Positions 25,401-49,834 of a stretch of 64,000 nt of DNA are shown here, piece by piece. Source of the stretch: Tubiluchus corallicola (lineage: Eukaryota > Priapulida > Priapulimorpha > Priapulimorphida > Tubiluchidae); assembly GCA_030141605.1 (NCBI GenBank), contig JAQGDQ010000163.1:402548-466547 (forward strand). Reading direction: 5' to 3'. The notes under the pieces were generated by a model, which ran no database searches, was not told the origin of the DNA, and worked only from the letters and a program-made list of their open reading frames with translations. The first letter of the stretch is position 1. The number at the start of each line of letters is the position of its first letter. The translations under genes were made by a program, and so were the position numbers.

Positions 25401-26026
25401 ATTTTGGTGGTAACAACATTGACCAAATACAATGGCTACGGCAAGTGGTACAGTAAGACTCAAACCCCTTGAATCCGAACAAATAATCAAACAATGACAC
25501 CGGTTACTTTAATGAAAATATGCAAACCTGAAATTTCGAATTCTGAAATTAAATTCTGAGCTTTTGAATTTCTTCAACAATGTTTTGCAGCGGTTTCACA
25601 TTGCAGTCTCTGCTTTTTGATACGTGTGAGGCGCACAGTGAAGATTTCCGCTATTGGAAGTCTATTATAAGTTAATATTTAAATAGGAGAAGCATTTTCG
25701 TATTTATTATATAAATGGAATGTAGTGCTATGGTCTATTATATACATTTTATTACCTATAATTTAAAAGGTGGCAAGCCTTTAATCAAAAGGTTTTTCCA
25801 TTAGTGCTGGTACATAACTTTGGAATTTGCCCATTCTTTTCTGTACTAGCATCAACAAAGTGAATTTTGATAATCTTTTTCTCTGTTAATTATGATGGCA
25901 GTAATAATATTTGTTTTTTTTTCAGTTAAAGTCACTAGTGCACTAGCTGATGAATTGGCAGGTGCAATGTCACTGACATCTGGTGGCAGTGATGACAAGT
26001 ATGATTTTGCAGTTGATTATCGATAA
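15281..26026 (+). CDS. GNL3: GNL3 / nucleostemin, circularly permuted nucleolar GTPase (13 coding exons)
   Basis: Exons: 15281-15299, 16172-16279, 16823-16905, 17509-17637, 18817-19036, 19758-19861 (or -19873), 20710-20942, 21316-21487, 21905-22047, 22586-22722, 24048-24190, 24850-25063, 25926-26026. These sum to 1806 nt, 601 aa, with consistent phase at every junction. The N-terminus is the basic Grn1-type domain ([20 protein letters not shown]), which in the family directs nucleolar localisation. [13 protein letters not shown] follows, then a coiled, lysine/glutamate-rich segment. The GTPase is circularly permuted: G4 (LNK-VDL across exons 5/6), G5 (KAST), then G1 [10 protein letters not shown]2 PGVTR, G3 DSPG. 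The C-terminus is acidic then basic and ends [10 protein letters not shown], matching the nucleostemin rather than the GNL3L tail. In invertebrates one gene often represents GNL3 and GNL3L. Expected roles are ribosome biogenesis and growth control. Two MITEs lie in its introns. Confidence 0.95.
16377..16406. repeat. (TTA)n microsatellite in GNL3 intron 2
   Basis: About ten TTA/ATT trinucleotides between exons 2 and 3. Confidence 0.9.
18185..18738. mobile_element. hAT-like MITE in GNL3 intron 4
   Basis: The left end taggaatgtaacgatcc and the inverted right end tagggctgtaacgatacac are imperfect terminal inverted repeats of the widespread hAT TIR type. Subterminal copies of TATCGCGATA and TATCGTTAC words occur at both ends. 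Flanks TCATGCAC (18177-18184) and TTATGCGC (18739-18746) match at 6 of 8 positions, as expected for a decayed 8-bp hAT target duplication. 554 bp, no transposase ORF. Confidence 0.75.
23141..23877. mobile_element. Tigger/pogo-like MITE in GNL3 intron 10
   Basis: The left end cagtcgaatcccggaaaacg and inverted right end cagttgaatcctggtaatac form imperfect terminal inverted repeats of the Tc1/mariner Tigger/pogo type. They are flanked by TA on both sides (23139-23140, 23878-23879), the target duplication of that superfamily. 737 bp. The 86-codon open stretch at 23589-23849 shows no DDE transposase motif, so it is probably non-autonomous. Confidence 0.75.
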
Positions 26027-26054
26027 TAATTAATTTTCTGTAAATAATTTCCCA

Positions 26055-26060
26055 ATTAAA
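26055..26060 (+). terminator. GNL3 polyadenylation signal (variant)
   Basis: ATTAAA, the commonest variant hexamer, 29 nt after the stop. No closer AATAAA is present. Confidence 0.45.
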
Positions 26061-27621
26061 ATACTATATACTTTACATAAAATATCCTTTTGAATTTGTA
26101 AATGAAGATATGAAGGAAAGATGGTAATTCATTTTTTGTGATTTTAACAAAACCATAAATGGAGGTCCATGATTGTTAATGAGATTTACAGCTTTTCGGC
26201 GATAAAATTATTGATTACAAAAAATGTTTACGTCATTGTTTTCATTCTTGTTTTTCTAAAAAAATCACTCTTGAAAGCACAACACAGTAAAGCACCATCT
26301 ATCATGAGTCAAAATGAACAAAAATTCAAAGACATTTGTAAATTTCTTAAAAGTTTATTTTTTAGTAAGTAATGATGGCATTTCACAAAAGTTTCGTACA
26401 AATCATAAACAAATACAATTAATTCTATAATTTTTTGCTAAGTGCCACAATCAAATTAATTTTTGATTTGCCATAAGATGTTCGTAAGTACAAATACACC
26501 GAAACAATTTGTTAATGAAATCGTAAAACTTGACATGATTAATTACAAATGTATATTGCACAAGTATTTTAAAAGACATGCTGAAATATTTGCTGCTTGT
26601 GTGTGGACTTCGGTTATCTAACATCTACCTGTCACCATAAACTACAAGAACGCACTTGATTCTACTAGTTAAATAATATTTCTACAGATGGCGATATTGG
26701 CATTAAACACCTTCCTGTGACACAAGATAGAGGATTTCTAGCACCACCAGTTGTGCTAGTGCATATTTTAAATTTGCATTAAAAACTGACAGCCTAGATA
26801 ATTAAAAGTTTTCTTGTGCCAATCGAAATAGTTTAATCTTAGCTCTAATTTTTCTTTAGTTGCATAGAAAACTGTAGTGTCAAGTTGAAGACTTGAAAGC
26901 AGCTAGACTAATGATTTTCTAGCCATTCATTTAGGACATAACGCAGTAGGCAAGACGAATTGTACAAATGTACAAAATTAGAAGCAAGTATGAGGCACTT
27001 TTTCATCCAATTTCATCTACTGCTGTTACTGAGTTCTTATTGAACTGGACTGACTTGTTTATTTAGAGCTTAAAAATCAACATTCACTGCAGGTTATGTT
27101 TGCACAGTCGTAGGATTATGCAAGAATTTTACAAATTTAACAGTAGTAAAACAAATTTTACACTCTTCTTTATTTTGGCGGAAACCAAGTTCCAATCTGC
27201 GGCACATATCAAAGTCATATTAACATATAAAGTTATAAGCGTGAAAATAAACCTAAAAACAGCAATAAACATTTCGTAGCACAATTATTTAACAATGCAT
27301 AAAATCTTGTAACAGTGAAAATCAGTCACTGTCACCCATTAACTATGTACATTTTTGCATACAAATGTTAAATTCAGACATATACACTTTTGGTAATACA
27401 CCTATAATTATTAATTACATAATTTAGTGAAATAATTTAATAAACTTACTACCTTTGTAAAATTTCAAATAGATGCACAAAAGACGGCAACAGTTGCAAA
27501 ATATTTTTAATCTAAAACAAGTTGATGTATGCCATAATTTCCTAATGGTACAGAACAATTCATTATCCTGTGATTTTTTTAGTGGTGACATGGTATATGA
27601 CCTACTGCTACAAAGAGTGAG

Positions 27622-27695
27622 GCACTGCTATGACTTGGACAACAGGTAGCTTGCTACAGCACTGCTATGACTTAGACAACAGGTAGCTTGCTACA
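27622..27695. repeat. 37-bp tandem duplication
   Basis: Two adjacent copies beginning gcactgctatgactt (27622-27658 and 27659-27695) that differ at one position (tt-g-gac versus tt-a-gac). Confidence 0.95.
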
Positions 27696-27699
27696 ACCA

Positions 27700-28190
27700 A
27701 TGTATAAATGAACTTTCTTCATCAGGAACTTCCAATTGGAACTAGTTCATTACAACAAAATGGAACTTGGAACTGGAACTAGTTCTTTTTGTCACACTGG
27801 AATTTGGAAGTGAAATGGGTTCCATCTAATTTTTGCCAGTTTTCACATTTCCGGCACGTTTGTGATTGCTTTCTTCGTTAAGCACCATTGATTATTTTTA
27901 GGAATATTTTAAAGGCGGCAGCTAATTTAAGTCGGTTGTCCTGTAGGTAATAGAGAGAAAATAATGCAAAGAAAGAACGTAAATTGAACCAAGTTCGTTG
28001 CGGCGAAAAGAAACTTGGAACTGGAGGTAATTCCATTTCTTAAAACTCAGCAGAACTCAGAACTTGGCTTAGTTCTTTTTGTCACAGAGAAGCCTGGAAT
28101 ACGAATTAGTTTTTTCCTTACCAAAGAACTAGCACCTGAAACTAGTTCCTAAAACTGAGGAGTGATGAACTTTTACAATACTGGCTATAA
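27700..28190. repeat. Possible degenerate foldback element rich in GGAACTAGTTC
   Basis: The word GGAACT/AGTTCC recurs in both orientations, with GTTCTTTTTGTCAC twice (27782 and 28074). The ends (aatgaactttcttcatc and the inverse of gatgaacttttacaatac) are loosely inverted. It looks like an old hAT-type MITE, but boundaries and target duplication cannot be fixed by eye. Confidence 0.4.
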
Positions 28191-29470
28191 CACAATACCT
28201 TAGAACTCTGTCCAGCCAATTCACTGGTACAATTGTGGCTGACTGTCCGTTAATCCACAATTACAAGTATCACTCATATGATGATAACCAGACCCTTGTG
28301 CTGCAAAACTTCTTTGTGCAGCTTTCAATACAAATTAAAACTATTTGCTGCAAAATGTGTTTTTGATTTTTGCAAAAGTAATAACAGTGCTTTTAATCTG
28401 ACAAAGAACTCCTTAGAAAATAAAGTTAAGCGAATTCTTCTAATAGTAAATGTGCACATCAATGGCAATGATATATATTATATATACATAACATGGAGCA
28501 AACGCAGTGATAATAAAGTTGCACATAATACAATACAGCCTAAGTCAATACCAACCTTACAAAATTTTCAGACATTTCCACCCTGTAATACTCAAGAGCC
28601 ACCTGGAGGACAGTGTGGTAACTAGCGAAACTCTTAAAATATATATGCACACCTCTCAGTTGACCCTAGCTGATCTTGCAGATTAAAATATAATATAGTT
28701 GCCACGCCAAACCGTAATACTTTATTGCATTTAGGGCACTACAAGATTTCAAAAGTAGGGTCCGAAAAATTGGAGAATTTATTTTATTAAAAGAATCGTT
28801 AAATCAGCAAAAACTACTCATGTGTTATCACTAGTTGTACAAACTATTTTGACCACGGCTGGTTAAGAGAGTTACCAGCTAAGTAGTTTGGTAAAAGAGT
28901 TCGATAATATCTTAGGTAACTGTTATGGCAAGGTCAGGTTTTCTCGTTTGTCTATTTAGCCTCTAGTAGCATACGTGATTATGTACAACAGCATGTACAG
29001 AATGTTAAATTGAAAAGGTAAATAATTTGCAGTTAAAAACAACAATTTTTAAATTTTCACAATCAAACTTAACCAAAGGGAAGAAAATTTGAATTTTTAA
29101 GTTGATAGTGCGGATTTGAACTTTAAATATTGAAAATACAACGCCATAAACTCTAGATGACTCTGGCTCTTGTGACCACTGCAGGTCTTAGCTCTATCCT
29201 AATTGCTCACACTAACGTAATTATTATTTATTAGCTAATTTGATTTTTAAGCTAAAATTTACAATTACCCACACACAGGAAATTAGTTCATGAAGCAGAT
29301 TACAATTTGGGCTAGGGTATTTAAATTGTGGGAAGAATTGTAAATGCCTTCCGATTTTTGTAATTAGATTAATGTTCTGAAATTCCACAATTCCTTTTGT
29401 TTAGTCCAGTCTTACTTTCAATTCAATTAAAATTGTCATAAAAGAACTTGCAGTACGTGATATCACTCTA

Positions 29471-29476
29471 TTTAAT
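29471..29476 (-). terminator. Possible p38 polyadenylation signal
   Basis: Minus-strand ATTAAA about 75 nt downstream of the stop codon. A distal AATAAA-type site near 28790 is an alternative. Confidence 0.35.
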
Positions 29477-29547
29477 GCTGTAATGCCCAGACTCTCTACT
29501 CTCTAGAGTGTGCAATAGTAAATACTGGTAGTAACTGCGAACATCAA

Positions 29548-43145
<13,598 letters not shown>

Positions 43146-45380
43146 CCTTGAATAAAAACTTTAACTACATTCAGAAATTTAAAAAAACAAAAAACGACGC
43201 ATAATAAGACTCAACAACATTTCCGACATAAAAACCCGTCAAAAGAAGTGAGCGCACTATTGCGATCCGCGTGAAGTCGTATAGGTAATTGTAGCCTACC
43301 CTTCACGACTAGCATCTTCCATCAGAGTTACCTGGCTAATTTCGCTAATAAAATTTATATTATGTAAGACTAACGACTAATGTAAGTCTGAAACACAAGA
43401 ATTTAATTTGCGATACAGATTAGGGTTAGAGTATTTAAATTGTATAGAGAATTGTAAGCTCCTTTCTAAGTAAATGATGTAATTGTATTAAAATGAAATG
43501 GCTGTCTAGCAGTCGTGCAAAAATTATTACTACTGCAACCACTAATAATAATAATAACAACAATAATAATAGTAATAATAATAATAATAAGTAGTAGTAG
43601 TAGTAGCAGTTGTAGTAACTATAATAATGAAAGCGATATAACTGTTATTAAGTAATTTAATTAATACTAATTTAATTTTCACAATGTTTACTTAACAGTT
43701 TGGTGCATAACTATGCTGACAAATTAGAAAACAGTTGTGTAAACTCACACGTAATGTTAAATTAAACATTAGTACAAACATAATTTTTTTACTTCCGCAT
43801 TATAATTTATAGCTATCAGTCAACAGGTATCCTTGTGCTTTTTGAAAGCTCTACGAACAAGTAGAACTAGTTTATGATGTTAGAATTTCAGTGCATTTCG
43901 ATGCCGCACAAGCACATTAGCACTTCCATTCTAATTGTATTTACACAGACTTTCGAATGGTAATGCAATATCTTTTAACATCTGGGTTTATTTAAATTGT
44001 TTTTCAAGTTGTCACTAATGAGGTCGTAAAAAGTAACCAATTGATCGTACAAAATGGTAACAGCATAACACAAAAGTGGAGGCTGCAGTTTTTAAAACGG
44101 CATACATTTGCCATACTGATTCTGGCCGTTTACCCGCTTGAGGGAGGACGTTTTCAACAATCTAACATGGTTACATGTCCAAGATACCTTTACTTAATAA
44201 AGCTGATTACTTTTTATGACTTTATTAGTGTCAACTTAAAAAAATTTAAATTAATCCGGGAAGAATTAATGAGAATTGATTATAGATTAATTGACGAGAA
44301 TTGCATTATCATTGAACCTGATGATATGTATTATAAATAAAACTTTTAATGCAGTTTATAATAATACCATGTCAGATAGTTGTCGTGCATTTTATGTTTT
44401 TTGCTATATAGTAAGAAAACAAACTTACAGCATTCACTAACTTCTAGATTTAGGACATCAAAAGCTCAACATTGTAATATCGTACTAACGCAATACTATG
44501 ATTGATAATTACTTGATCATCAGTCATATTTGAAGGTCGATTATGCACCACAGACATAAAGTCCGACTCCCAACACTACTTTTTACTGTTTTATTACTTC
44601 GTGTACTTTTTTGGCTAGTAAAGTTTATGTTACGTTATGCAACATACTGAGGTGAGTTGAAGAGCCAAGTGTTCCTGTGTGGCTCATAAGATTAATGGCT
44701 TGCATCTGTCTGTGTTCATTATTCAGTATTGGTTTGTGCAGTTATATTTGCCTTTTACCTCATTGAGAGAGCATGTTTTTAAATAATCCAGCACGATTAT
44801 GTGGCAAGGTACCTCTGCCAGTTCATGGCACATTCTAGAAGATTATCCTCGATGATGAACCAGTCTTCCCACTATTATTAAAGTTGAGTAGGTTCTGCTG
44901 TTGCAGTGTGCCAAAATACATGTATAATTTTAATATATGACACTAAAATTCAGATTCACCTGTGGTGTCTAGATATATATTACAATGATGCTACGCTCAG
45001 TAGGTGTTATATATACTTTTAAATTATTCATAGCATAAGGTGACCCAAAGAACAACTACAATTGAAAAAAAATCAAGTAAATGTTCTGATATTAGTATAA
45101 TAATATATGTCAATGCAACATTATTTTTTGCTTGTGGAATGGATCACAAAGCTGTCATACAATCTACTCACTGAATTCAAAATCACTTATGTTTAGACAG
45201 TGTATGAAACTTTCAGGATTGCTTTAACAAATAGCAGAACCAGTGTAAGCTGAAAGTTATTTCTCTTCAAATGTCAAAAATGACAATGGATGCCTGATAT
45301 TTGTGCTGCAGTTAAAATTCCTGCAATCAGTCTAATTCTTAAATGTTTAACAAAGCCAACTGATGAAAGTTGCAAGAACT
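43146..45380. other. Spacer between p38 5' end and CEP78 3' end
   Basis: Contains the p38 promoter/5' UTR and (AAT)n/(AGT)n microsatellites at 43545-43605. The 99-codon open stretch at 44041-44340 has no recognisable domain. Confidence 0.4.
43545..43605. repeat. (AAT)n / (AGT)n microsatellite
   Basis: Interrupted AAT units followed by five or six AGT units. Confidence 0.9.
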
Positions 45381-45381
45381 T

Positions 45382-45387
45382 TTTATT
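45382..45387 (-). terminator. CEP78 polyadenylation signal
   Basis: Minus-strand AATAAA about 134 nt after the stop. Confidence 0.5.
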
Positions 45388-45520
45388 ACAAATTTTGCAA
45401 CAGTTTTAGTTCAACTGCATGTAAACATAGTGCAAGAACTTTGTTCCCAACTCACATTTCTAGTTACTTAAGATGCAAACTGCTTGTAGTAAAAGAGCAG
45501 AATTGAAGAACTGGAAATTT

Positions 45521-46975
45521 TTAATTTTCTTTAGCTGTGTTTTGTAATATATCTAAGAACTCATGAAATTGTTTAAATGAACTTTCTATTTTTTCAATGG
45601 CATCAGCATTCACCATCTGCGCCTTGCTCTGCAGCTCATTGGTCAATTCATCCACCGTGTTCTGTAACTCCTTATTTTCTACTTTTAAACTTGCCAATTG
45701 TTCCTCTGCTTCTCTTCGCCCCTCTTTTTCCACCTCACACTGTTCGCGCAGTACAGAGGCCTCTATCGACAATGCACTGACTTGTTCTTGCAGCTGCTGC
45801 ATCTCCTGTTTGAGTCTTATTTGCTTGTTTCTAGAAAATGAGTTACAAGTTGATGTCGCTAGAGCTGAACGGGGTCTGTGAACTGTTAACCGTGAGGGAT
45901 GATTTAATGTAACCTGTCTCAAATTCATGGCAGAATAAGGGCGACGCAGCCTCACTCCATGTTGTGGACATACACCTGATAAAGCAGATAACTTTTCGAT
46001 CTCAAATGCATGCCACTCATCAATTGGAGGGTTTTCCGCCCGTTGTAATGTTATGTGATAAATATTGCCTAAAACCGGCTCAGGAATTAACGTGTTACCA
46101 TCGAGATCAATATGTAAAATTGTTCCATTGATTTCTAGCAAATCAAGCAGCGATTCAGCACCTTCCTGACTAACACCACATTGTCGCAATTCTACTGATT
46201 TGATCCACATATCATCATGCATTGCTTCCGCCAACAAAGAGACTCCTTCATTACCTAGGAATGGATTGTCATTGAGTTTCAGGAACCTCAGCCCAGGCAC
46301 GCTGTCAGGATTGAACGCTTGATAGCGAAGAGTCCCTTGCCAAGCTGTGTTCTGTCGTGTGACACACTGATGCTTGATAATATCACAGATAACAGCAGCT
46401 GACTTACTACTCAATTCACATCCGCTTAAATCAAGAGACAAAATTCTTGAAGAAGTAAGACTGCGGGCTAACTGTTCCAGACCTTGATCACCAATTTGGC
46501 AGTATGCTAAACACAATCCTTGTAAGGTACTGTTTGCTTGAAGACCATCACCTAGCAGCCTTCTATCTTGTTTGCGCAAGACAATTCCGATTATTGCTAG
46601 TTTTTCTATATTAGTGCCTGTGTAAAGAACAGATTTCAGAGTGGATGCTACCTGATAAGTCATCTCTTTCTTAACAAACTGAAATTTAGTCTTTGAGATG
46701 GCTGGCAGTGCGTTTCTGGTCGGGTCATTACGGATGATGATAGTGTTGACCTTGTCTGAAGCTGTGGCAAAAAGCCGAGCAAGCGGTTTCCAGTCCTGGA
46801 TAAGCATGCGCCTGACGTTGAAGTCCAATGTGCCATTAAGCAGACAAGATTTCACAGCATCATGAGGTGATGTCTTCTGCAAGGTACATAACCGGCAATA
46901 ATAGTCATACAAAGTTTCACGAGTCTGCCGCTTGAGGTGACGAAAAGAATAATTATTTCTAACAGTGTCTGTCAT
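45521..46975 (-). CDS. CEP78: CEP78-like centrosomal leucine-rich-repeat protein, single exon
   Basis: 484 aa from the ATG at 46975. An upstream in-frame ATG at 47002 exists, but MTDTVRNN aligns with the vertebrate start (MIDSVK), so I prefer the inner one. The N-terminus keeps the family pattern YYCRLCTLQ...LNGTLDFN...DWKPL. LRRs follow (LRR_RI type: LGDGLQANSTLQGLCLAY, LSLDLSGCEL, LRFLKLNDNPFLG, VELRQCGVSQEGAESLL, HIDLDGN). Then a coiled coil runs over about residues 390-465, and near the end IEKIESSFKQFHEFLDIL matches the conserved CEP78 element. In vertebrates CEP78 acts at mature centrioles in ciliogenesis and EDD-DYRK2-VPRBP ligase control. The protein is about 200 residues shorter than human because the tail after FLDIL is absent. 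No intron, although vertebrate genes have many. Confidence 0.9.
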   Translation of the reverse strand: MTDTVRNNYSFRHLKRQTRETLYDYYCRLCTLQKTSPHDAVKSCLLNGTLDFNVRRMLIQDWKPLARLFATASDKVNTIIIRNDPTRNALPAISKTKFQFVKKEMTYQVASTLKSVLYTGTNIEKLAIIGIVLRKQDRRLLGDGLQANSTLQGLCLAYCQIGDQGLEQLARSLTSSRILSLDLSGCELSSKSAAVICDIIKHQCVTRQNTAWQGTLRYQAFNPDSVPGLRFLKLNDNPFLGNEGVSLLAEAMHDDMWIKSVELRQCGVSQEGAESLLDLLEINGTILHIDLDGNTLIPEPVLGNIYHITLQRAENPPIDEWHAFEIEKLSALSGVCPQHGVRLRRPYSAMNLRQVTLNHPSRLTVHRPRSALATSTCNSFSRNKQIRLKQEMQQLQEQVSALSIEASVLREQCEVEKEGRREAEEQLASLKVENKELQNTVDELTNELQSKAQMVNADAIEKIESSFKQFHEFLDILQNTAKEN

Positions 46976-47766
46976 GGCAATGAGAAGCTTGAAACAATTC
47001 AAAAGACAAAAAATGCTTGACGCTATGATACGAAAACTAAAATAAAATTAGTTTTAGTCAAATAATTCAACTTTTTTCCGCATTCTAGCAGCAGGTAAGC
47101 TGGAGACCTTCTTACAGTTCTAATTCCAACATACCTAAAAAAACAAATAATTAGCTACACAAAATTAACAAAACATTTATATTTTTCAATTCATGAAAGG
47201 CTTTTATTTTCAGACTACTAGTGACCTAAATCATTTATTTTAATGCATAAGATTCTAAAGTCCATAAAGATAAATTAATATATAATGAAATACTTTAATA
47301 TTAAATAGCAATTTAATAATAGTACGCAATTTAGATTAATGCCCAAATTTTTGGCAAAACAAAATATTTCTATTTGCATGTATGCACCTCGTTGTAATGC
47401 CAAACTTGCTCAACACCAATGCTTTTTTACAGCCCAAAAATAGCCAGTATAAAGAGGTGCAACTGTAATATATACGTGCTGGATTTGTGTGTGCATGTGC
47501 TATGTAACATCAAAACAATTCATAGAATTTTGCCTGTCAGCACTTACAAGTTAAAGAAAAGAAGAGTCAAAAGTTTCATATTATCATCATTCATTATCAT
47601 CACAATAATTATGCCCATTTGTTACGTCTATTCTGTGGACATTGGGCAGGCAGAATTCTAAAAAAGAACTCCAAGCTCAAGAAAGGTAAACACAGCAGTA
47701 ATCCAACAAAAAACAAGACACTGCTAAGTCAACGACTTGCCAGGACCACTTCCAATATAAAAATAT
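46976..47766. other. Upstream region of CEP78
   Basis: AT-rich, no gene recognised. A 5' untranslated exon or promoter of CEP78 may lie near 47030-47130. Confidence 0.3.
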
Positions 47767-48835
47767 CTATTATATTTTTTCTTCTTCTTCTTTTGCTCTA
47801 AACATCTATTGTAGAGATAGAGCCTCTAACCTTTATTAGAGCACCCCACTGCTTCCCGTCTGCAAATAAAATTTTCAATTTCTGTGATACTGTTGTGAGC
47901 GGAGTAGGAACTAGCTGAAGTAGGACGTATCGTACATGGGCTAGCCTAAGTAGGATGCATCGCACATGAGTTGCCCCAGTGGGACACTAGAGATAGGTCA
48001 CAAATAAAGTTGTTAACCCTACTGGCAGCGTCAGTTGTCTTTGTTTATTTAATAATAATAATTGAAAATGTCAACACACATTGAATAATTCGTTATACAT
48101 CTAATAAAATAAGCGAATCTTATTCTGAGATGGTAGAATAGCCAATATTAAATTTGGCTTTAAAATTAATCTTTTTGAAGTGAAATGAGCCTACTTGTTA
48201 GGCAATTCCAACATTTGCTAAAGGTATATCATTTTTTATTTTGTCTCGCTTCACAGACAGTTGATACGTTTCACTACCTCTTGGACAAATAATTGTTTTC
48301 TAAGTAAATGGGCTGGCAAGCTATGTGCCCTATATAGTTTCTCTTTTTAAAGCATTAGATACTTAGTTTAATGTTATGATGCTGTGAATTGAGTTAATAA
48401 TAATTATGATATTATTGTAAAAATACATTTGCAAATTGTAAAGTACTATCCATCATTGCTATAAAGTTACTTTTTTCTAAAAACATGTTTTATTATGTCC
48501 TAATTCTCGATTCTCCACAGAAATCGCAAGTGCTCTACTTGAGATGCCCATGTATGACACTGCTTTCTCGCAAATTTAGCACATGCGCCTTAGCGGAAGT
48601 GTCCTACTTTGGCTAGTGGCATACTCTACGCCCTACAATACTATTGCTAAGTTTAGCCTCAGCTGCTGTAAATCTTTAATAGACTTTATTCTAAATATCC
48701 AACTTTCCAAGTTGTTTTTGATTGGCTAGGAGGTTGTTTAGCAGGTTTCAGTGTCTCGTTTAATGCTAATCTTACTAGGGTTCTTTCCGGCAATCTCATT
48801 AAATGTCCTACCCATCTGATTATGACTTTAGCGCC
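47767..48835 (-). mobile_element. Non-LTR retrotransposon remnant C (RT C-terminal end), split by MITE copy 3
   Basis: Minus strand 48835-48640 reads a degenerate C-terminal RT block (MGRTFNEIAGKNPSK, ESWIFRIKSIKDLQQLR), parallel to remnant D. On the far side of the MITE, 47890-47770 reads ADGKQWGALI...STIDV and a (GAA)n tail, the usual last residues and tail of this RT type. The two halves are separated by MITE copy 3. Confidence 0.65.
47899..48632. mobile_element. Non-autonomous TIR element (MITE), copy 3
   Basis: About 734 bp. The right end inverted (ggcgtagagtatgccactag, then ccaaagtaggacacttccg) matches the left end of copy 1. The left end (gcggagtaggaactagctga) is a diverged partner. 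The interior is collinear with copy 2, for example attgaataattcgttatacatc and tgatacgtttcactacctct. No transposase. Confidence 0.85.
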
Positions 48836-48872
48836 CTAATGTTATATTATGTTATATTTAAATGTTTCTCCT

Positions 48873-49281
48873 TCAAAATCTCATTCCACCTGTTGTAGGC
48901 ATTGAGGTACAAACATTGATCAGAGTATTCCACCCTGTTTTATCTACAGCTAATAGCGCAAGTTCTTCTACTCCTAAAGATAGATTTGGTTGAAGTTGTT
49001 GAACATCTTCATTTATCTTAGCTATCCAAGTTGTTTTATGTTTACCACACGGTTTTAAGGCTTCCTTTAAGGGGATTCTTACTGGTGCTACACTTGGTAA
49101 AGTTAGAAGATGTCCTAGCAATCTTAATCTTCGTATCTTGACTTTTGAACTCCAAGAAATTGGTGTATAAATCTTCATTTTTGATTATGTATGACCATCT
49201 TATGTTTAAAACTTTCCTAAGTAGACTTCTATGAAATGTGTCAATCTCCTTTCCTTGAGTAATCGTTACCCAACGCTTCAT
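48873..49281 (-). mobile_element. Non-LTR retrotransposon remnant D (RT C-terminal end)
   Basis: Two overlapping open stretches in different frames: FHRSLLRKVLNIRWSYIIKN (49240-49180), then VKIRRLRLLGHLLTLP with PLKEAL and TTWIAKINEDVQQL (49140-49010). These are the conserved RRLRxxGH and C-terminal blocks of the same RT type as remnants A and C. A frameshift near 49140 separates them. Truncated upstream by the CR1-like insertion. Confidence 0.8.
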
Positions 49282-49834
49282 TAGCTATATGGGACCAGTC
49301 CCGTGGAACAAACTAAGCCGCAATTCGAAATGTAGTCACTTCCTTTCAATTTTTAAAAAAACCGTCAGAAAAGAAATGTTTCAAAAGTATTAAGAGTAAC
49401 ACAATTTGATAATGGTAATAACCTGCATTCTTTTCCCACAGTAATCTTAATATAACGTGACTATGCTCAACAGGTTACTGAACACTTTATAATCATGATC
49501 ACAGTTTTTCTTAGTTCTCGCTCCATTTCATCTTTCATTCACTACTCCCCCACTTTTCTGTATATATTATCATTATTCATTATTTCAGTTATTAGTCATT
49601 CTTTTTTAAGATTTCCACGTACAGTTTGGCCTGTCAAGCTATGCTTTTAGGCTCAAACTGTATGCATCAAAATTATTCTGTAATGTAATTTGCACATGTA
49701 TATGCTGCATTTTGTAATTTCTCGATAATACTGCATTTATTTATATTTACCTAAATGGATAATTATCTGTATTTTATTAATGATAATTGTAAGATGCAAT
49801 GTGGAAATGAATAAACTCTTGAACTTGAACCCCA
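49272..49834 (+). mobile_element. CR1-like retrotransposon 3' end
   Basis: Plus-strand counterpart of the copy in TMA7 intron 1: begins cttcattagctatatgggac, loses frame in the RT tail, continues through the same 3' UTR and ends gaataaactcttgaacttga. 5'-truncated. Confidence 0.85.

Larger units (their letters stand above)
26061..29470. other. Convergent spacer between GNL3 and p38
   Basis: No gene recognised. It contains the 37-bp tandem duplication and the possible foldback element listed separately. The 115-codon open stretch at 28278-28625 lacks any recognisable domain. Confidence 0.35.

Noticed and set aside
45577-45881. Plus-strand open stretches under CEP78
   Set aside because: Ser/Cys/Leu-rich antisense shadow of the CEP78 coiled-coil codons.
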